Assembly: GCA_017411945.1 (NCBI GenBank)
Contig: JAFQPD010000012.1
Span: 1-18,300 of the forward strand
Reading direction: 5' to 3'
Length of the DNA stretch: 18,300 nucleotides
From: Mailhella sp.
GTDB taxonomy: Bacteria; Desulfobacterota; Desulfovibrionia; Desulfovibrionales; Desulfovibrionaceae
Every line of letters begins with the position of its first letter. Position 1 is the first letter of the stretch. The notes under the pieces were generated by a model, which saw only the letters and a list, made by a program, of their open reading frames with translations, did not search any database and was not told the DNA's origin. Positions 1 through 6,128 of the stretch are shown in pieces. A program made the translations under genes and the position numbers.

Positions 1-687
1 CACGCGGACGGGAACATTGTATTTTTCAGCGATTTCCACAGAACGGATCTGAAGCACCTTGGCGCCCATGGAGGCAAGTTCCAGCATCTCGTCGTAGCAG
101 ATGCGGTCCAGCTTATGGGCGGCCTTGCACATGCGCGGGTCGGTGGTATAGACGCCGTCCACGTCGGTGTAGATATCGCAGCGGGTCTCGTCGCCGAGGG
201 CGGCGGCGATAGCGACGGCGGAAGTGTCGGAGCCGCCGCGGCCGAGGGTGGTGAGACGCATGTCGGGAGTGCGGCCCTGGAAACCGGCCATGACGAGCAC
301 GTCGTACGTTTCGAAGAGCTCGCGCAGGCGGGTAGCGTCGATGGAGTCGATGCGGGCGGAACCGAAGGCGTCATCGGTGATGATGGGTATCTGGAAGCCC
401 AGAATGGAGCGGGCTTTCACGCCGGCGTCCTGGAGGAGCATGGAGAACAGGGCAATAGACTCCTGTTCGCCGGTGGTGAGCAGAACGTCGAGTTCCGCGA
501 GGTCGGGCTCGTCCGACCAGTGATAGGCTCTTTCCAGCAGGGCGTTGGTCTGGCCGGCACGGGCAGAGAGGACAACGACGACCTTATAGCCTTCCTCGTG
601 TGCGGCGAGCACCTTGGAACGCACTTTCTTCATGCACTCAAGGTCGGCTACGGACGATCCGCCGAATTTCTGAACAAGAATACGCAT
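1..687 (-). CDS. lysC: Aspartate kinase, N-terminal part (runs off the left edge)
   Basis: Phosphorylates L-aspartate with ATP, the first step towards lysine, threonine, methionine and diaminopimelate, in the cytoplasm. The gene starts at the ATG read leftward from 687, preceded by AAGGGA about 8 bases upstream. The 229 visible residues begin MRILVQKFGGSSV, the KFGGSS nucleotide-binding signature of the amino acid kinase fold. Further in, TTGEQES, GRGGSDTSA and TDVDGVYTTDPR are the aspartate- and ATP-site blocks of aspartokinases. The reading frame stays open to base 1, so the C-terminal ACT regulatory domains, and therefore the feedback class, cannot be seen. The gene lies 36 bases downstream of tsaE on the same strand and is probably cotranscribed with acpS-nnr-tsaE. 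Identity is very secure; only the partial length limits the call. Confidence 0.96.
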   Translation of the reverse strand, partial: MRILVQKFGGSSVADLECMKKVRSKVLAAHEEGYKVVVVLSARAGQTNALLERAYHWSDEPDLAELDVLLTTGEQESIALFSMLLQDAGVKARSILGFQIPIITDDAFGSARIDSIDATRLRELFETYDVLVMAGFQGRTPDMRLTTLGRGGSDTSAVAIAAALGDETRCDIYTDVDGVYTTDPRMCKAAHKLDRICYDEMLELASMGAKVLQIRSVEIAEKYNVPVRV

Positions 688-723
688 ATGCAATATCCCT
701 TAAAGAAGAGAATATGGAACAGT

Positions 724-1290
724 TCAAAGCTGTTCAGGCAAAAAACGCTGCTCAAGCCGGGGCATGAGCTGGCCGAGGAGAGCCTCTGCCGCACTGCCGT
801 GGGCTTCGAGTTCCGCTAGCCGAAAACTTTTGCATGAATTATCAGCGTTGTCCAGAGTTTTTAGGGGCGGCGCATACTCTGCATTTACCTCATGCTTTTC
901 AGCGTGCACGAGCCGGACCTCGAGGCGTTCTTCCGCATAGTGCTGGGGGGCGAGGAATTCGGGCCATTCCAGCACCAGAAGGGCATTCCCTTCTTCCATG
1001 AGTTCTTCCATTTCTTCGGGCATGGAAGCACCTTCGGAGAGGCGGTAGAGGTCGGCATGGAGCACTTCGGGCCGGGTGGGATAGATATTGCAGAGCGTGA
1101 AGCTGGGGCTGGCCACTTCGGCATTTTCACCGCCGGGCAGGGCGGAAACGAAGCCCCGCGTGAGCGTGGTCTTGCCTCCGCCGAGATCGGCGAAGAGATA
1201 GAGCGAACGTACGGGCGAAGGCATCATGGCTTCAGCCAGCAGGCGGCCGAATTCCACAGTATCTTCGGCATGTTTCAGAATAAGAGGCAT
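724..1290 (-). CDS. tsaE: tRNA threonylcarbamoyladenosine (t6A) biosynthesis ATPase TsaE
   Basis: TsaE is the small P-loop ATPase that works with TsaB and TsaD to place threonylcarbamoyl on A37 of ANN-decoding tRNAs. The 188 residues show a Walker A region ADLGGGKT at 34-41, SPSFTL at 61-66, HADLYRL at 78-84 and EWPEF at 108-112, in the family order. The usual first glycine of the P-loop (GDLGAGKT) is alanine here. The protein is about 35 residues longer than most family members because of a C-terminal tail (from about residue 145) rich in Leu, Glu and Ala with no recognisable motif. The start overlaps the end of nnr by 16 bases and has AAGGGGG ahead of it, within nnr, suggesting translational coupling. 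tsaE beside nnr is a common bacterial arrangement. Confidence 0.93.
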   Translation of the reverse strand: MPLILKHAEDTVEFGRLLAEAMMPSPVRSLYLFADLGGGKTTLTRGFVSALPGGENAEVASPSFTLCNIYPTRPEVLHADLYRLSEGASMPEEMEELMEEGNALLVLEWPEFLAPQHYAEERLEVRLVHAEKHEVNAEYAPPLKTLDNADNSCKSFRLAELEAHGSAAEALLGQLMPRLEQRFLPEQL

Positions 1291-2915
1291 AAGTCCCCCT
1301 TGCAGGGTTCGCCGAGGGCCGGGAGCACGGAGGGAAGGGCGTCGGCTATGTCATGCGGGCCGTTGCCTCGCATGGGGAAAGTTTCGGAAAGTTTGAGACC
1401 GGCCAGAACATGGAGCCATACGCCGAGCGTGGCGGCAAGGCCGGATGAATGGCCGCGGGCGAGGAATGCTCCTATGGCTCCGGCAAGAACGTCGCCGGAA
1501 CCGGCTACGGCAAGCTGGGGCATGTTCCACGGGGAGATGGTGGAGGGCTCGCCCGGTGCGGCGATGAGTGTTCCTGCACCTTTGAGCACCCACACGGCCG
1601 GGGCCAGTGCGGCCAGCTTTTCCAGCGCGGCGAAGCGGTCGGCCTGAACTTCGGCGGCGGGAATGCCCAGAAGCGTGGCGGCTTCTCCCGGATGCGGAGT
1701 GAGCACGTCGCAGGGGCGAAGCTTCTCCAGCAGGTGCGGGCGGCTGGCCAGAGCGAAGAGGGCGTCGGCATCCAGTGCCATGGGCGGTCGATGGGGCAGG
1801 GAGAGCAGGGCTTCGGCAAGGTCTGCCGCGCCCTCAGAACGCCCAAGGCCCGGCCCGAAGACGGCGGCTTTCGAAGAGGCAAGGGCAGGGGCGATGGTCT
1901 GAACGGCTTCTGCGCTCCAATCTTCAAATCCTATGCCCTGTGTCGTGAGGGCTGGCATGGAGAAGCGTACGGCGTTCAGCACAGCACCAGGGCCTGCCAC
2001 GGTGACGAGCCCTGCCCCCGTGCGCAGAGCGGCAAGGCCGGCAAGGCAGGGCGCGCCCGCATAGTCGGAACATCCGCCGATGATGAGCACGCGCCCGGCT
2101 TCTCCCTTGTGGGCCGGGGCGTGCCAGGCTGTGGGAGAGGGACTTGGACCGGCGGACAAAGCGCGAGGGGCATAGTTCGAGGATCTGTCGCCGCGCAGCT
2201 GCGAAGGCAGGAGCCAGGTGCGGAAGCTGGGCGGCATCTTTTCCTGTACACGCCGCGGCATTCCTATGGGGCGTACGTCCAGCAGGCCGGTGAAGGATTC
2301 GGCTTCCGGCACGAGAAGGCCGGGCTTGGCGGCCTGGAAGCTCACGGTCACATCGGCGCGAACAGCATCCGGGCAGGGGCGGCCAGAGCGGGAATCGAGG
2401 CCGGAGGGGATATCGACAGCAAGGACGAAATTCGCGCCAAGTCTGTTGAATTTTTCCACAAGTCTGGCTTCTCGTTCTCTCAGTGCGCCTCGGAAGCCCG
2501 TGCCGAGAAGGCCGTCTACGGCGATGTCGGGGCGTACGGGGATGCCTTCGGCGTCTTGTTCCCATGCATCGGCAGAGAAGACAGGGACGCCAAGATCCAT
2601 GGCGACCTTGAGCCAGTGGGCAGCCGCGCCCTTGTATTCTTCCGGGGAACGGGTGCAGACGAGAACAGGGCTTGCCCCGGCATCCAGCAGGTGGCGAGCC
2701 ATGCAGAAGGCGTCGCCTCCGTTGTTGCCGCTCCCGGCAAGGAGGAGGACGGAGACGCCGGTCAGCGTGCGGCCCTTTGCAGTCCAGTGCTGGCGCAGAC
2801 TGTCCATGGCACAGCGGGCCGCGCTTTCCATGAGCACCTCTTCAGCCATGCCGAGGCGTATGGCTTCGGCATCCCAGCGGGACATCTCTTCAGGAGAGGG
2901 AACAGGTACGAACAT
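1275..2915 (-). CDS. nnr: Bifunctional NAD(P)H-hydrate epimerase / ADP-dependent NAD(P)H-hydrate dehydratase
   Basis: Repairs damaged (hydrated) NADH and NADPH. The N-terminal YjeF_N domain epimerises the R and S hydrates and the C-terminal YjeF_C domain dehydrates the S form using ADP. Of 546 residues, about 1-230 are the epimerase: GSGNNGGD at 61-68, VDGLLGTGFRG at 133-143 and VDIPSGLDS at 167-175. About 270-546 are the dehydratase: GRVLIIGG at 274-281, LTPHPGEAATLLG at 405-417, LKGAGT at 444-449 and AGSGDVLAG at 471-479 around the catalytic aspartate. Between them, roughly residues 250-270 form a Pro/Ser/Ala-rich linker that looks longer than usual. The ATG is preceded by GGAGGG lying in the acpS tail, and only 3 bases separate the two genes. 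The downstream end overlaps tsaE. Confidence 0.95.
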   Translation of the reverse strand: MFVPVPSPEEMSRWDAEAIRLGMAEEVLMESAARCAMDSLRQHWTAKGRTLTGVSVLLLAGSGNNGGDAFCMARHLLDAGASPVLVCTRSPEEYKGAAAHWLKVAMDLGVPVFSADAWEQDAEGIPVRPDIAVDGLLGTGFRGALREREARLVEKFNRLGANFVLAVDIPSGLDSRSGRPCPDAVRADVTVSFQAAKPGLLVPEAESFTGLLDVRPIGMPRRVQEKMPPSFRTWLLPSQLRGDRSSNYAPRALSAGPSPSPTAWHAPAHKGEAGRVLIIGGCSDYAGAPCLAGLAALRTGAGLVTVAGPGAVLNAVRFSMPALTTQGIGFEDWSAEAVQTIAPALASSKAAVFGPGLGRSEGAADLAEALLSLPHRPPMALDADALFALASRPHLLEKLRPCDVLTPHPGEAATLLGIPAAEVQADRFAALEKLAALAPAVWVLKGAGTLIAAPGEPSTISPWNMPQLAVAGSGDVLAGAIGAFLARGHSSGLAATLGVWLHVLAGLKLSETFPMRGNGPHDIADALPSVLPALGEPCKGDLCLLF

Positions 2916-2918
2916 GCG

Positions 2919-3299
2919 TCATCCCTCCAGTATGACCATGGCGCCGGCCATGTCACGTTCATGAGATATGGAAACATGCAGTTTTTTCACGCCCTTTTCA
3001 TCGGCAAGCTCTTTGGCTCGGCCATGTAGGCGCAGTTCGGGGCGGCCTCCTTCCATGGTGACGGCTTCCACATCGTGAAAGCCTATGCCAGCGGAAAAGC
3101 CGGAACCCAGTGCCTTGACGGCGGCTTCCTTGGAAGCCCAGCGGCCGGCGGCATAAGCCACGCGGCGAGAGGGCTCAGAGGGAAGGGCGGCCAGCTCTTC
3201 TGCCGTAAGGATGCGCATGAGGAAGCGTTCCCCGTGCTTTTCGAGCAGGGCTTTGATGCGCGGCAGGGAGGTGATGTCGAAGCCGGTTCCGAGTATCAT
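2919..3299 (-). CDS. acpS: Holo-[acyl-carrier-protein] synthase
   Basis: Transfers 4'-phosphopantetheine from coenzyme A to a serine of acyl carrier protein, activating it for fatty acid synthesis. The 126 residues match the family's usual length of about 120-130. The N-terminal GTGFDIT carries the magnesium-binding Asp8, and GRWASKEAAVKALG at 52-65 carries the second ligand Glu58. The C-terminal HVSISHERDMAGAMVI is the conserved CoA-site strand. The start codon has AAGGA about 8 bases upstream. The gene is followed after 3 bases by nnr and preceded by a TSUP transporter gene that ends 13 bases upstream of the acpS start, so the group could be read as one transcript. Confidence 0.95.
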   Translation of the reverse strand: MILGTGFDITSLPRIKALLEKHGERFLMRILTAEELAALPSEPSRRVAYAAGRWASKEAAVKALGSGFSAGIGFHDVEAVTMEGGRPELRLHGRAKELADEKGVKKLHVSISHERDMAGAMVILEG

Positions 3300-3312
3300 T
3301 GGCCATCCTTAA

Positions 3313-4113
3313 TTAATGGAAGATGTTCCAGAGCATTTCGCCTGCCGTCACATAGAGGAAGGCGGCAAAGAAGCGGCGCAGTGCTGCTGCGGGCAGAGCG
3401 TGCGCCACTTTCACGCCCAGAGGGGCGAAGAAGACGCTGGCGCAGGCTATGCCCAGAGTGGCGGGCAGGCTGACATAGCCCAGCGACCAATCCGGCAGAT
3501 CCGGGGCGTTCCAGCCGCCGATGATGAAGCCGATAGTCCCGGAGACCGCGATGGGCCAGCTGATGGCCGCAGATGTGCCTACGGCCTGCCGCATGGGAAC
3601 GCCGCACCAGCGCAGGAAGGGGACGGACATGCTTCCCCCTCCCAGCCCCACGAGGCTGGAGACGCCGCCGATGATGAAGCCCGCCCCAGCAAGAAGCGGC
3701 TTGCCTGGCATATTCTGGCGCGGATGCGGGTAGAAGTCGAGGAGCATCTGCGTAGCCACGCAGAGAAGGAAGACGACAAAAAATCCTTTCAGGCCCGCTG
3801 TGGACATCCGTGATGCCAGCCACGCCGCGCAGAGCGTGCCCAGCACTATGGCTGGAGAGAGACCTTTGACATAGTCCCAGCGCACTCCTCCGCGCTTGGC
3901 GTGCGATCTCGCGCTTGAGACAGCCGTGAACAGTATGCTCGACAGTGAAGTGCCCACGGCCAGATGCATGATGAGCTCGCCGGGGATGTCGCTCTGAAGC
4001 AGGAATATCATGTTCAGGAGCGGCACGACTACCAGACCTCCGCCAATGCCGATGAGCCCCGACAGGAAACCAGCCGCGGCGCCGCAAAGGATATAGAGGA
4101 AAAGGATAGTCAT
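3313..4113 (-). CDS. TSUP (TauE/SafE) family membrane transporter
   Basis: A 266-residue inner-membrane protein of the TSUP family, whose characterised members export sulfite, sulfoacetate or other organosulfur anions. The sequence is hydrophobic throughout, with about eight predicted membrane segments in two internal halves. Each half opens with the family's glycine-rich signature: GLIGIGGGLVVVPLL near residues 19-33 and GVSSLVGLGGGSMSVPFL in the second half. The frame stays open upstream to 4287, but those 58 codons lie in a structured repeat and have no membrane character, so MTILFLYIL at 4113 is the real start. No good Shine-Dalgarno sequence is visible before it, which is odd for this window. 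The substrate cannot be read from sequence; sulfite or a sulfonate is plausible if the organism is a sulfur-respiring bacterium. Confidence 0.88.
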   Translation of the reverse strand: MTILFLYILCGAAAGFLSGLIGIGGGLVVVPLLNMIFLLQSDIPGELIMHLAVGTSLSSILFTAVSSARSHAKRGGVRWDYVKGLSPAIVLGTLCAAWLASRMSTAGLKGFFVVFLLCVATQMLLDFYPHPRQNMPGKPLLAGAGFIIGGVSSLVGLGGGSMSVPFLRWCGVPMRQAVGTSAAISWPIAVSGTIGFIIGGWNAPDLPDWSLGYVSLPATLGIACASVFFAPLGVKVAHALPAAALRRFFAAFLYVTAGEMLWNIFH

Positions 4114-4144
4114 GAGAGAGCTTTTTTTGCGGGGGAAATGCTGA

Positions 4145-4237
4145 CTGAGCGCCGACCTGCGCCGCTTGCGGGGCTGGTCGGCGCTCAGAAATGCGGGGGC
4201 AGGGGTGCCCCTGCCGGAGAGCGGGGCGAGGCCCCGC
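4145..4237 (-). repeat. Structured intergenic element, copy D
   Basis: Fills the gap between the oxidase stop and the TSUP start. Read on the minus strand it has a 7-bp hairpin GCGGGGC/GCCCCGC (4221-4237), a second hairpin GGCAGGGG/CCCCTGCC (4198-4215), the linker CCCGCATTTC, and a 13-bp stem CTGAGCGCCGACC/GGTCGGCGCTCAG (4145-4157 with 4176-4188) around an 18-base loop. It is nearly the same as copy E at 6023-6120 and shares its plan with copies A, B and C. It directly follows the upstream gene's stop codon, so it may end or stabilise that transcript, but there is no clear T-run after the long stem. Confidence 0.8.
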
Positions 4238-4246
4238 ATATCTTTT

Positions 4247-5275
4247 TTACGCAAGTATTTCCTTGCTGATGTCGGCCACGGTGGCACAGCCGGTGAGGGC
4301 CATGGCAGAGGTGAGCTGTCCCTTGATCATGCCGAAGTACTTGGCCACGCCTTCGGCTTCGCCGCCGATGGCGGCCACGGAGACCGGGCGGCCGATGAGC
4401 ACGGCCTTGGCTCCGAGGGCGAGGCACTTGAGCACGTCCGTGCCGGAGCGGATGCCGCCGTCAACGAGCACTTCTATCTTGTCGCCCACGGCTTCGGCGA
4501 TGGCGGGGAGCACGTCCGCGCCGCCGGGAGTGCCGTCGAGCACGCGGCCGCCGTGGTTGGAGACCACGATGGCATCCACGCCGGCTTCAGCGGCTATCTT
4601 GGCGTCGGCCACGGTTATTACGCCCTTGATCATGAACTTCACGCCGCGCTCATGCAGGAACTTGGCGATCTCGGCAAGCCGTGCAGGGCTGGTGGGGGCT
4701 ACGGGGCGGCCCATGAGGCGCAGGGTAACGAGGCCGGCGGCGTCTACGTCGATGCCCACCACGGGGCAGCCGGAGGCCACGGCTTCCTCAAGCTTGGCCC
4801 AGAGGTCGTCGCCTTCCCAGGGCTTGACGAAGGGGATGCCCCAGCCTTCGGCATTGCGGATGGCTGCAACAGTGCTGCCGATGATGACGGGAGGAACGCC
4901 GTCGCCGCCGCATCCGATGACGCCGGCCTGCTTGCAGCCCGCCATGACGATTTCAGCATATCTGGCTTCGTCTATCGGGTTCTGTTCGGGGCCGCCGAGG
5001 TTGAAGGCCACGCCGGCGATGGGGGCGGCCATGACGGGCATGGCCAGCTTGAGGCCGAGCACTTCGGCGGAGGTGTCGGGCATGGCGGCATCGTGCAGGC
5101 AGCGCATGGCCAGCTTCACTTTGGCGAGGGCTTCGACATTGGCGCGGAAGGAAGATCCGGAGCCTCCTCCGCCCATGCCGGGGACTTCGCCGGAACAGAC
5201 GCGGCCGTCACAGACGGGGCAGACTCGGCATTTGCCTTTCATGCGTTCGCGGGCAAGCTGTTTGATGGCTTCCAT
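4247..5275 (-). CDS. FMN-dependent alpha-hydroxy-acid oxidase/dehydrogenase family protein with N-terminal cysteine cluster
   Basis: A 342-residue TIM-barrel flavoprotein related to lactate oxidase, glycolate oxidase and type 2 isopentenyl-diphosphate isomerase. Family marks are APIAGVAFN near 84-92, MIKGV with Lys217, SNHGGRVLDG at 239-248 holding the catalytic-type histidine 241, and DGGIRSGTD at 272-280 followed by GAKAVLIGRP for FMN phosphate binding. The first 30 residues carry four cysteines, C16, C19, C22 and C27 (CRVCPVCDGRVC), then a glycine-rich stretch; classical lactate oxidases lack this. It could bind a metal or an iron-sulfur cluster, or pass electrons to a partner. The ATG follows AGGAGAAAT, a strong ribosome site. 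It lies 84 bases after purE. The substrate is unknown; a 2-hydroxy acid is an inference from the family. Confidence 0.85.
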   Translation of the reverse strand: MEAIKQLARERMKGKCRVCPVCDGRVCSGEVPGMGGGGSGSSFRANVEALAKVKLAMRCLHDAAMPDTSAEVLGLKLAMPVMAAPIAGVAFNLGGPEQNPIDEARYAEIVMAGCKQAGVIGCGGDGVPPVIIGSTVAAIRNAEGWGIPFVKPWEGDDLWAKLEEAVASGCPVVGIDVDAAGLVTLRLMGRPVAPTSPARLAEIAKFLHERGVKFMIKGVITVADAKIAAEAGVDAIVVSNHGGRVLDGTPGGADVLPAIAEAVGDKIEVLVDGGIRSGTDVLKCLALGAKAVLIGRPVSVAAIGGEAEGVAKYFGMIKGQLTSAMALTGCATVADISKEILA

Positions 5276-5359
5276 GATTTCTCCTGATGGGATGATGGTA
5301 AAAGAAGCCGCCGTGGGCGCGGCATCGATGGCGCGGCAGGGGCCCGCGTCGCTTACAGT

Positions 5360-5851
5360 TTAGGCGTAGCGTTCTTCGAGTTCGGCGGCGGAGGTCTCCA
5401 CAGCCGTCTTGTAGCCTTCGCGTTCGGCGCGGATGAGGCCGGCCACGCGTTCATCGCTGAGGGCCACGATCTGGGCGGCCAGCCAGGCGGCGTTCTTGGC
5501 GCCGTTCAGGGCAACGGTGGCCACGGGGAAGCCGGCAGGCATCTGCACGGTGGCATACAGGGCGTCGAGGCCGCCGATGGGAGAGCCGGCAACAGGGATG
5601 CCGATGACGGGCTTGATGGTGCGGGCGGCCACGGCGCCGGCCAGATGGGCGGCCATGCCGGCGGCGCAGATGTAGACCTGCACGCCTTCGGCTTCCAGCT
5701 CGTCCATGAGCTGGGCGGTGCGCTCAGGGGTGCGGTGGGCGGAGGTGATGGTGTAGCGGTAGGAAATGCCGAGCTGCTTCAGCACCTTGGCGCAGGCGCC
5801 GACGATGGGATCGTCAGAAGCGGAACCGATGAAAATAGCGACCTGAGTCAT
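5360..5851 (-). CDS. purE: 5-(carboxyamino)imidazole ribonucleotide mutase, class I PurE
   Basis: Moves the carboxyl group of N5-CAIR to give CAIR in purine synthesis. The 163 residues have GSASDDP at 9-15, the phosphate- and base-binding SAHRTP at 37-42 with His39, AAGMAAHLAG at 63-72, and the class I block GLDALYATVQMPAGFPVATVA at roughly 94-114. The SAHRTP form, not SAHKT, and the long tail favour class I, which needs a PurK partner; none is in the window. An upstream in-frame start at 5914 would add 21 residues encoded by a repeat hairpin, so MTQVAIFIGSASD at 5851 is chosen, with AAAGGATCCCGCA before it. purD lies upstream on the same strand but 277 bases away across two hairpin elements. 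Confidence 0.95.
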   Translation of the reverse strand: MTQVAIFIGSASDDPIVGACAKVLKQLGISYRYTITSAHRTPERTAQLMDELEAEGVQVYICAAGMAAHLAGAVAARTIKPVIGIPVAGSPIGGLDALYATVQMPAGFPVATVALNGAKNAAWLAAQIVALSDERVAGLIRAEREGYKTAVETSAAELEERYA

Positions 5852-5885
5852 TGCGGGATCCTTTGGGGAGATGGAAGAGTTTTTC

Positions 5886-5967
5886 GGGGGAGATAATCTC
5901 CCCCGAACCCCCATATTTCTGATGCCGGATGCTTCTTAGCGTTCCGCTAAGTTCGCATCCGCATCAG
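5886..5967 (+). repeat. Structured intergenic element, copy A (in the purE leader)
   Basis: Read on the plus strand: hairpin GGGGGAGA-TAA-TCTCCCCC (5886-5904), linker GAACCCCCATATTT, then a long stem CTGATGCCGGATGC (5919-5932) with GCATCCGCATCAG (5955-5967), one base bulged. Inside it is a second small hairpin TTAGCG-TTC-CGCTAA (5936-5950). The first hairpin and linker match copy B at 17396 almost base for base. The element stands tail-to-tail with copy E. Its G-rich hairpin ends 34 bases before the purE start codon, so it would lie in the purE 5' leader of any read-through from purD. Confidence 0.8.
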
Positions 5968-6022
5968 GATATGAGAGTTCGGTAAATTTTTCTGCGAAGC
6001 AGAAGGGAGGCGTTCACATTGA

Positions 6023-6120
6023 CTGAGCGTCGACCTGAGCCGCTTGAGGATCTGGTCGACGCTCAGAAATGCGGGTGCAGGGGGAGCATCCCCCTGCCGG
6101 GGCGCGGGGCAGCGCCCCGC
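6023..6120 (-). repeat. Structured intergenic element, copy E (after purD)
   Basis: On the minus strand, starting 8 bases after the purD stop: hairpin GCGGGGC/GCCCCGC (6104-6120), hairpin GCAGGGGG/CCCCCTGC (6077-6097), linker CACCCGCATTT, and a 13-bp stem CTGAGCGTCGACC/GGTCGACGCTCAG (6023-6035 with 6054-6066). Against copy D the long stem differs at one position in each arm, C to T and G to A, and these two bases pair with each other, so the pairing is kept. This is direct evidence that the fold matters, or mattered at formation. Confidence 0.82.
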
Positions 6121-6128
6121 ATCTGACA

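Noticed and set aside
4114..4287. Upstream extension of the TSUP frame, 58 codons
   Set aside because: It translates repeat element D. The peptide is basic and not membrane-like, and it resembles the peptide from element E because the DNA is repeated.
5276..5359. Regulatory hairpin between purE and the oxidase gene (CATCGATG core)
   Set aside because: Only an 8-base palindrome with mismatched flanks; too weak to call in GC-rich DNA.
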